Part shown: piece by piece, positions 39,408 to 45,236 of the stretch
How the letters are laid out: every line of letters starts with the position of its first letter
Numbering within the stretch: position 1 is the stretch's first letter
Origin: Acidobacteriota bacterium
GTDB taxonomy: Bacteria; Acidobacteriota; Thermoanaerobaculia; Thermoanaerobaculales; Sulfomarinibacteraceae
Direction: 5' to 3'
DNA: 45,236 nucleotides
NCBI GenBank assembly: GCA_013152895.1
Contig: JAADFN010000044.1
Span: forward strand, 1 to 45,236
Made by a program: the position numbers and the translations under genes
Notes under the pieces: model-generated
Seen by the model: only the letters and a program-made list of their open reading frames with translations
The model's database searches: none
Told to the model about the DNA's origin: nothing

Positions 39408-39575
39408 GCATTTCACGGACGCGCTCGCGAGATCGTTGGGGGTGCCGATGTGGTGTTTCGACCAAGGCGGGTCGCGAGGCACCTGCTCGGTGCTACCGCC
39501 GCGAGAAACGCTGCGCGGGCGCATCCACGATCGCGCGGGACGTGTGCGAGAAATGCGGGCTCAACCGGCGCGGGA
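39408..39575 (+). repeat. Diverged copy B of the intergenic element (paired with 25038-25205)
   Basis: Same word order as copy A; one frame reads WGCRCGVSTKAGREAPARCYRREKRCAGASTIARDVCEKCGLNRRG..., Cys-rich, with no upstream ATG. Confidence 0.6.
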
Positions 39576-39760
39576 GTCCACCGGAACGAATGTGCTGCGG
39601 GCACGAGATCCTGGGCCATACCGGCCTGGGCCTGTCTCCATGATGCGGGGTAAAGCGGGACCTGCATCCTCGATACTGGGCTCGTGTGGGTTGCCGTTGG
39701 CGTCACGATGAGCTCGTGCCTGACTGAATCGTTCGCGCCTGGGAAGAGAAATGGGAAGAT

Positions 39761-39847
39761 TGGTGCGAAAGGGGGGACTCGAACCCCCACGGTCTTGCGA
39801 CCACAAGATCCTGAATCTTGCGCGTCTACCAATTCCGCCACTTTCGC
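39761..39847 (-). tRNA. tRNA-Leu (anticodon CAG), CCA encoded
   Basis: Minus strand: GCGAAAGTGGCGGAATTGGTAGACGCGCAAGATTCAGGATCTTGTGGTCGCAAGACCGTGGGGGTTCGAGTCCCCCCTTTCGCACCA; class II with long variable arm; anticodon stem CAAGA/TCTTG. Confidence 0.97.
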
Positions 39848-39857
39848 GCGCGAGGGA

Positions 39858-39885
39858 ATACTAACATTGAAGCGGGGAGTGTCAA
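39858..39885 (-). promoter_or_regulatory. Sigma-70-type promoter for tRNA-Leu
   Basis: Minus strand: TTGACA - 16 nt - TAGTAT, about 10 nt before the tRNA 5' end. Confidence 0.75.
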
Positions 39886-39927
39886 GATGTTGCAAATAGG
39901 CTGGCGCACACGAAGCGAGGAAACAGT

Positions 39928-42174
39928 GTGAAAAACGGGAAAGAAACAGGTCAAGCGAATCCGATCACGACGGGGATGGCTTCACGACTGCTCGAGCTGG
40001 TCCGGCAGCGGCGGACGCGGGGACTGACCCTCGCGCAGGCCGTCAACGACCTGGCTGGCCGTGAAGGCGCAGACAGGAGCCGGCTCCGGCACGAGGTCAG
40101 GCGGAAGCTGAAACACCTGGAAGAGTCTGGCCAGGTCATCCTCGGCCGTGGGAAACGGTATTTTGCGCCGAAGTACACGAAGCTGCGGACTGGAAGGCTG
40201 CGGATCGAGCGGAGCGGGTTCGGGCGCCTTGAGGCGTCTGGGGATGCGCCGGTGACGATTCCCCGTTCCGGGCTGCATGGCGCGCTCGACGGCGATGAGG
40301 TTCTGGTCCGGCTGGAGCCTCACGGGAAACGGGGGCGCGGGGACGATTCGCCCGAAGGCGTCGTGGTTCGCATTCTCGACCGGAGCAGGAAGACGATCGT
40401 CGGCAGATGGACCCAACGCGGAGGAGAAGTGATCGTTCGCCCGCTCGAACGTGCGTTCCCCGGCGTGATCGTCCCGGTGGGGTCGAAGGTTGGCGAGCCG
40501 CCCCGGGAGGGCGAGTTCGTGGTCGTGGCGTTGGACCAGGCGCCTGGGAAGCGGGGCCGGATCCGGGGCACGATCATCGAGCACCTGGGCGTACTCGGCG
40601 AGCCGGGGGTCGAGAACAGGGTCGTGCTGAGGGCCGAGGAAATCCCGGTCGAGTTTTCCAGCGAGGTCGAGAGGGAGGCGCGTGAGCTTCCGGAGACGAT
40701 CTCTGAGCGCGACCTGGCCGGCCGCTGGGACCTTCGTGACCGGCCGGCGATCACCATCGACGGCAAGACGGCGCGGGATTTCGACGATGCCGTGTCTGCC
40801 CTCCGCGGGAGAAACGGCGAGATCGTCGTCGACGTTCACATCGCCGACGTCAGCCATTACGTGCGGCCAGGCTCGGCGCTGGACGCCGCCGCTGTCGAGC
40901 GCGGGACGAGCGTCTACCTGCCCGGCCTGTGCGTGCCGATGCTTCCCCCGCGGCTCTCCAACGACCTGTGCTCCCTCCGGGAGGATGTTGACCGGCTGAC
41001 GATGACGGTACGCTTCGGCGTTGGACCCGACGGGCGTGTCCGGGGATGGGAGGTGCACGACTCGGTCATCCGCTCGCGAAGACGGTGTACGTACTCCGAG
41101 GTGTTCGCGTGGATCGAGCAACCGCCGGATTCGTGGCCGGAGAAGACGAAATCGTTCGCCGCATCGCTCCAGCTTCTCGCCGAGGCGGCCGAGAGGCTCG
41201 CAAAGCGGCGGCGGGAACGCGGGAGCCTGGACTTCGATCTGATCGAACCCGACGTGCTCCTCGATCCGGAGGGAAGGGTGATCGGCATCAAGCCGCTTCA
41301 GCGCAACACGGCGCACAGGCTGATCGAGGAGCTGATGGTGGCGGCCAACGAGTGCGTTGCGAGAACGCTGATGGAGGCGGGGGAGCCCACACTGTACCGG
41401 GTTCACGACGGCCCGAATCCGGACAAGCTTCGTGAGCTCGAGGCGATCTTGACAGACATCGGCCTGACGCTCGATGCGGAAGAGGACGGCAGAGTGCCCC
41501 CGAGCTCCCTTCAAAAAGTCCTCGACGAGGTGGCCGGGACCCGCTGGGAACGTTTTCTCTCCTCGCTGGTGCTCCGCACGCTGGCCCGTGCGATCTACAG
41601 CCCTGAGCCCCGCGGCCACTACGCCCTGGCGACCGAGAGCTACCTGCACTTCACCAGCCCGATTCGCCGGTATCCGGACCTGGTTGTCCACCGCTCGTTG
41701 CGGGCGCTGTGGCGGCGGACCGGCAGGCAGGAGGAAACCCGGGCAGATGACCGGATGACGCCCCTCGCGCTCGCCTGCACCGCAGCCGAGCAGCGCGCCG
41801 ACCAGGCGGAACGAACGGTGCTGCAGTGGAAGAAGGTGCTCTTCATGCGCGACCGCGTGGGCGAGGAGATGGAAGCCCACATCACGGGCGTCACCGATTT
41901 CGGCGTCTTCGTACAGCTCGACGAGCTGCTCGTGGAGGGTCTTGTGCACATCTCAGAGCTGGTCGACGACTTCTACGATTTCGACGAGGCACGCCACGTG
42001 CTGACCGGCCGGCGCACGAACAGGACCTGGCGGCTCGGAGATCCCCTGACGGTCCGGGTGGCCCGGGTCGACCTCGACGCCATGCGGATCGATTTCACGC
42101 CGGTTGGGCTCAAGCCGGATCTCGCCGTCGTTCGCCACCCGCGGGGTGGTCCGAAGCGCAAGCCGGTTCGTTAG
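39928..42174 (+). CDS. rnr: Ribonuclease R
   Basis: RDRPAITIDGKTARDFDDAVSA, DVHIADVSHYVRPGSALDAAAVERGTSVYLPG, HYALATESYLHFTSPIRRYPDLVVHRSL, C-terminal S1 domain; GTG start with SD GAGGA. Confidence 0.95.
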   Translation: MKNGKETGQANPITTGMASRLLELVRQRRTRGLTLAQAVNDLAGREGADRSRLRHEVRRKLKHLEESGQVILGRGKRYFAPKYTKLRTGRLRIERSGFGRLEASGDAPVTIPRSGLHGALDGDEVLVRLEPHGKRGRGDDSPEGVVVRILDRSRKTIVGRWTQRGGEVIVRPLERAFPGVIVPVGSKVGEPPREGEFVVVALDQAPGKRGRIRGTIIEHLGVLGEPGVENRVVLRAEEIPVEFSSEVEREARELPETISERDLAGRWDLRDRPAITIDGKTARDFDDAVSALRGRNGEIVVDVHIADVSHYVRPGSALDAAAVERGTSVYLPGLCVPMLPPRLSNDLCSLREDVDRLTMTVRFGVGPDGRVRGWEVHDSVIRSRRRCTYSEVFAWIEQPPDSWPEKTKSFAASLQLLAEAAERLAKRRRERGSLDFDLIEPDVLLDPEGRVIGIKPLQRNTAHRLIEELMVAANECVARTLMEAGEPTLYRVHDGPNPDKLRELEAILTDIGLTLDAEEDGRVPPSSLQKVLDEVAGTRWERFLSSLVLRTLARAIYSPEPRGHYALATESYLHFTSPIRRYPDLVVHRSLRALWRRTGRQEETRADDRMTPLALACTAAEQRADQAERTVLQWKKVLFMRDRVGEEMEAHITGVTDFGVFVQLDELLVEGLVHISELVDDFYDFDEARHVLTGRRTNRTWRLGDPLTVRVARVDLDAMRIDFTPVGLKPDLAVVRHPRGGPKRKPVR

Positions 42175-42288
42175 CCCACATCGCTTTCCAACTTTCTACC
42201 GTGTCCACGGATACGCCCGCCGCCACGGGAGGGGCGGGCCACCCAGGGCGCGTCCCCAACGTGGTCACAAGCGCGCGCGAGGCATGTT

Positions 42289-43848
42289 TCACCCGGAGGC
42301 CGGGGTGATCGTCCTGCGCAGGATGTCGTCGACGTCGTCGAGGCGGGTGGCGACGATGGCGAAGTTGAAGGCGAAGAGGCGGGGAAACCACCGGGACAGG
42401 AGCGCATGGACGGCCTCGATTGCACGGAAGAACCTGCTGCGGCCGACCATGTCGGTGAACGGAGGAGGGAAACCGCGGACCTTTTCGATGCGAAATCCGC
42501 CCTGCTGGAGCAGGCGCTCGAAGCTCGAGATCGTGAAGAGACGGGTGTGGGTCATGTCGAGGATACCGCGCTTGCCGTAGTTGAACTGGCCGAGGAGCAG
42601 GCTGATGCGAACGAGGATGTAGGCGACGTTTGCCGTGCTGAGGATGACCGTTCCTCCAGGCTTGACAATGGCGAAGATCCCCTCGACGAACCGTTCCGGG
42701 CTGGCCAGGTGCTCGACCACGTCGAGGGCGAGGCAGATGTCGTACGGCTGCGCGCCCAGGCGGCCGGCAAACGGCTCGTCGAGGTCGAGGGCGATCGCCT
42801 CGGCGCTGCCCGCAAGGTCGGGCTGAAAGCGATCTACCGCGACGTGATTCCCGGTGCGGGAAGCGATCTCGGCGCTCAGCCGACCGCGGTTGGCGCCGAG
42901 CTCGATGGTGTGGAGGCCCCGTCCCAGCTCGACGTTTTCGAGCACCCACTGGTGCAACGAATGCGGACTCCTCTTGAACGTGTAGGTTTCTTGATCGTAG
43001 AGAGCCACGTCGAAGTTCTTCTGAAAGAAAATCCCGATGCGGGTCAACCTGGCCAGGACCAGGGACGTGAGGAAGCGGGCGCCGTAGCGGAGACCCGGGA
43101 CGTGGCAGACCTCGTCGCCGTAGTAGGTGGGGATCGGTACCTCGGCGATGTTCCACGAGGCGAACGCCGCCTGGGCGAGGATCTCTCCGTCGAAATGGAA
43201 GTCATCGGTGTTGGCCGCAAACGGAACGCGCGCAAGCGCGCCGACCCGGTAGGCGCGGTAGCCGGTGTGGAACTCGCTGAAGCTCGTACCAAGGATCCGG
43301 TTCCCGAGGGCGGTGAGGATCCGGTTCCCGATCCATTTATGGAACGGCATACCTCCCCGCAGCGCCTGGCGGCGGCCGGCCATCCGCGAGGCGAGCACGG
43401 CATCGGCCCCGTCTGCACAGGCGGCAAGGATCTTCGGAAGGTACTCGGGAGCGTACTGGCCGTCGCCGTGCAGGAGGACGACGAAGTCGAAACCGCGCCG
43501 GATCGCGTACCGGTAGCCGAGCTTCTGGTTGCCGCCGTACCCGCGGTTGAACGGGGTGCGGAAGACCCTGATGCGAGCCTGGGGGAATGCTTCGACGAGC
43601 CTCAGGCCAACCTGGAAGGTGCTGTCCGAGGAGCTGTCGTCGATGATGAAGATCTCGTCGAACGCGGGCAGGAGTTGCCCGGGAACCCGCTGGATGACCG
43701 ATTCGAGATGCTGCTCGGCGTTGTAGGCGACGATGAAGAGCGCCACCCGGGATCTTGCACACAGGGCGAGCGCACGTTCGAGGTCCCCGGCGGTGACCTC
43801 CTGCCGGGCGCCCTCCTGGAGTCGCTGGAGACGTTGTGCTTTCTTCAT
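42289..43848 (-). CDS. Glycosyltransferase family 2 / class I SAM-dependent methyltransferase fusion
   Basis: GT2: VALFIVAYNAEQHLESVIQRVP...FIIDDSSSDST...VVLLHGDGQYAPEYLPKIL; methyltransferase: GLHTIELGANRGRLSAEIA...YDICLALDVVEHLASPERFV...PGGTVILSTAN; SD GGGAG before ATG at 43848. Confidence 0.9.
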   Translation of the reverse strand: MKKAQRLQRLQEGARQEVTAGDLERALALCARSRVALFIVAYNAEQHLESVIQRVPGQLLPAFDEIFIIDDSSSDSTFQVGLRLVEAFPQARIRVFRTPFNRGYGGNQKLGYRYAIRRGFDFVVLLHGDGQYAPEYLPKILAACADGADAVLASRMAGRRQALRGGMPFHKWIGNRILTALGNRILGTSFSEFHTGYRAYRVGALARVPFAANTDDFHFDGEILAQAAFASWNIAEVPIPTYYGDEVCHVPGLRYGARFLTSLVLARLTRIGIFFQKNFDVALYDQETYTFKRSPHSLHQWVLENVELGRGLHTIELGANRGRLSAEIASRTGNHVAVDRFQPDLAGSAEAIALDLDEPFAGRLGAQPYDICLALDVVEHLASPERFVEGIFAIVKPGGTVILSTANVAYILVRISLLLGQFNYGKRGILDMTHTRLFTISSFERLLQQGGFRIEKVRGFPPPFTDMVGRSRFFRAIEAVHALLSRWFPRLFAFNFAIVATRLDDVDDILRRTITPASG

Positions 43849-43962
43849 CCGCTCCCTTGTCCGTGCTACGCGCAGGTCCTTCCACTTCGGTGGACGCCCG
43901 GTCGTACGGGCGGCCGTCGAGTATCCGGGTCCGTGGCCCGATGGTATCATCGCGGCGGAGAC

Positions 43963-45236
43963 ATGAACGACACGGCAGATCCACCGAAAAGCTGGTCCCC
44001 ACGCACAGCCATCCTGGTCCTTGCGGCCAGCCAGTTGCTGGTGTTGAGCTCCGTGTGGCCGCGATTTTATTCGCCGAACGAGTACTCGCGGGTCTTCGCC
44101 GCGCATGCGTTCGTGGCCCGGGGGACCTTCCAGATCGATTGGGAGCTCGCGCGGTACGGCTTCATCGATGACGTGTCGGTGTTTGCGGGCCGGCACTACT
44201 CCAACAAGGCGCCCGGTCTGATCTTCGCCGCGGTTCCGGTCATCGCGGCGCTGCGCGCGGTGGCGCCGTCAGCCCCGATCGGCGCCGAGCTCTTCGCGGC
44301 GAGGGCCGTGCTCGTCTCCGGCGCCGCTCTCGCGTGCGCGTTGCTGCTTGCCACCTGGATCGAGCGGGAGGGCAACGGCACGATCGGGCCGGCCGGCGCG
44401 GCGTTCGTGCTTCTTTTCGCGTCGGGCTTCGCCGTCTACGCCGGGACGTTCTTCTCCCACGCCTGGACGGGGGCTCTCCTGTTCATCGCGGCGTACGCCG
44501 TGTTGGGGCCGGGGAGACACCGTGGCGGATGGACCGACGCCGCGGCCGGCTTCTGCATCGCGCTCGCCGCCATCTCGGAGTATCCCGCCGCCGTGGTCGG
44601 GATCCCGCTGGTTCTGGCCGCAGGCTGGGGCCGGTGGCGGCGGATGGCCCGGATGACGGCCGGAGGTCTGCTGCCCCTGGCCGCCCTGGCCGCCTACAAC
44701 GCCGCCTGTTTCGGCTCCCCCCTGACGCTCTCGAGCCGGCTGGAGGCGCTCCCCCGGTACCACGAACTGGCGGCCCAGACGTTCTTCGGCTTCACGGTGC
44801 CGCACCCCGCCGCGCTCGCGGGACTGCTGTTCTCGCCGATCGTCGGGCTGTTCTTCTTCTTTCCCGTCCTGCTTCCCGCGCTGGCTGCACCGGTGGTGGC
44901 GTGGCGCGCCGGACGCAAGCGTCTCGGCGTTGCCGTGGCCGGGGCCGTGTGGCTTCTGCCGGTCGTCATGGCTGGCTACCGCGAGTGGCAGGGTGGCGCC
45001 TCGTTCGGGCCCCGGTATCTCGTGCTGGCTATCCCGTTCTTCGTCCTCGGTCTGGCGATGCTGCCACCCGGCCGGGCGCGGTGGTGGGTCATCGGAGCGG
45101 CCGTTCCCTCCGCCGTCGCAGCGTTTCTCGGCCGTGCGACGCCGCCGTTCGCCATCGATGGCGCCTGGACTGCCTCGACGCTTCGGGGGTGGGCGATCCC
45201 CGCGCTCCGCTCCGGGCTGTGGAACCACCCGCCGGG
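43963..45236 (+). CDS. Multi-pass membrane protein, possibly a GT39/ArnT-like glycosyltransferase (3' truncated; absent from the ORF track)
   Basis: Open frame from ATG 43963 to the edge: MNDTADPPKSWSPRTAILVLAASQLLVLSSVWPRFYSPNEYSRVFAAHAFVARGTFQIDWELARYG...GRHYSNKAPGLIFAAVPVIAAL..., many hydrophobic segments. Confidence 0.75.
   Translation, partial: MNDTADPPKSWSPRTAILVLAASQLLVLSSVWPRFYSPNEYSRVFAAHAFVARGTFQIDWELARYGFIDDVSVFAGRHYSNKAPGLIFAAVPVIAALRAVAPSAPIGAELFAARAVLVSGAALACALLLATWIEREGNGTIGPAGAAFVLLFASGFAVYAGTFFSHAWTGALLFIAAYAVLGPGRHRGGWTDAAAGFCIALAAISEYPAAVVGIPLVLAAGWGRWRRMARMTAGGLLPLAALAAYNAACFGSPLTLSSRLEALPRYHELAAQTFFGFTVPHPAALAGLLFSPIVGLFFFFPVLLPALAAPVVAWRAGRKRLGVAVAGAVWLLPVVMAGYREWQGGASFGPRYLVLAIPFFVLGLAMLPPGRARWWVIGAAVPSAVAAFLGRATPPFAIDGAWTASTLRGWAIPALRSGLWNHPP

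Noticed and set aside
39982-41949. 655-aa antisense ORF opposite rnr
   Set aside because: Shadow ORF of RNase R, rich in Arg/Pro/His with no motif.
42217-42242. GCCCGCC...GGCGGGC inverted repeat between rnr and the convergent fusion gene
   Set aside because: Possibly a bidirectional terminator but lacks T-tracts and is easily expected by chance in GC-rich sequence.
44269-45228. 319-aa minus-strand ORF at the right edge
   Set aside because: Low-complexity Arg/Gly/Glu/Pro content; the plus frame from 43963 encodes a credible multi-pass membrane protein.

Overview
This is a high-GC bacterial chromosomal window made mostly of housekeeping genes. It opens with the 3' end of tuf and a contiguous S10-spc-alpha ribosomal protein supercluster (rpsJ to rplQ, with secY, adk, map, infA and rpoA; about 1-15.3 kb). 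Next come a GAF-GGDEF protein, an HtrA/DegP protease, mnmA, a DUF3467 protein (- strand), a LolA-like protein, tgt-yajC-secD-secF, a bifunctional RelA/SpoT homologue and rpmB (- strand). A type IV pilus assembly operon follows (pilM-N-O/P-Q) that continues into two lipoprotein genes, one of them a multi-domain Ig/IPT protein. The rest is TPR, Roadblock/LC7, accB, accC, tRNA-Leu(CAG) (- strand), RNase R, a glycosyltransferase-methyltransferase fusion (- strand) and a membrane protein that runs off the right edge. I see no CRISPR array, intact mobile element, prophage or recognisable defence system. The taxon is not resolved; gene content is compatible with Acidobacteriota or a related lineage, but that is only inference. 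The most interesting observations are: (1) a stop-less PilO-PilP reading frame with an internal SD and signal peptide; (2) Ig/IPT-type lipoproteins at the end of the pil operon; (3) a sigma-54-like -24/-12 promoter before htrA; (4) start regions that look leaderless for three genes, one with a 23-bp palindrome (rel); (5) a strong terminator 8 nt before the TPR-Roadblock-accBC unit; (6) two diverged copies of a roughly 160-bp intergenic element after secF and accC. No computation was run; all calls come from reading the sequence and the supplied ORFs.
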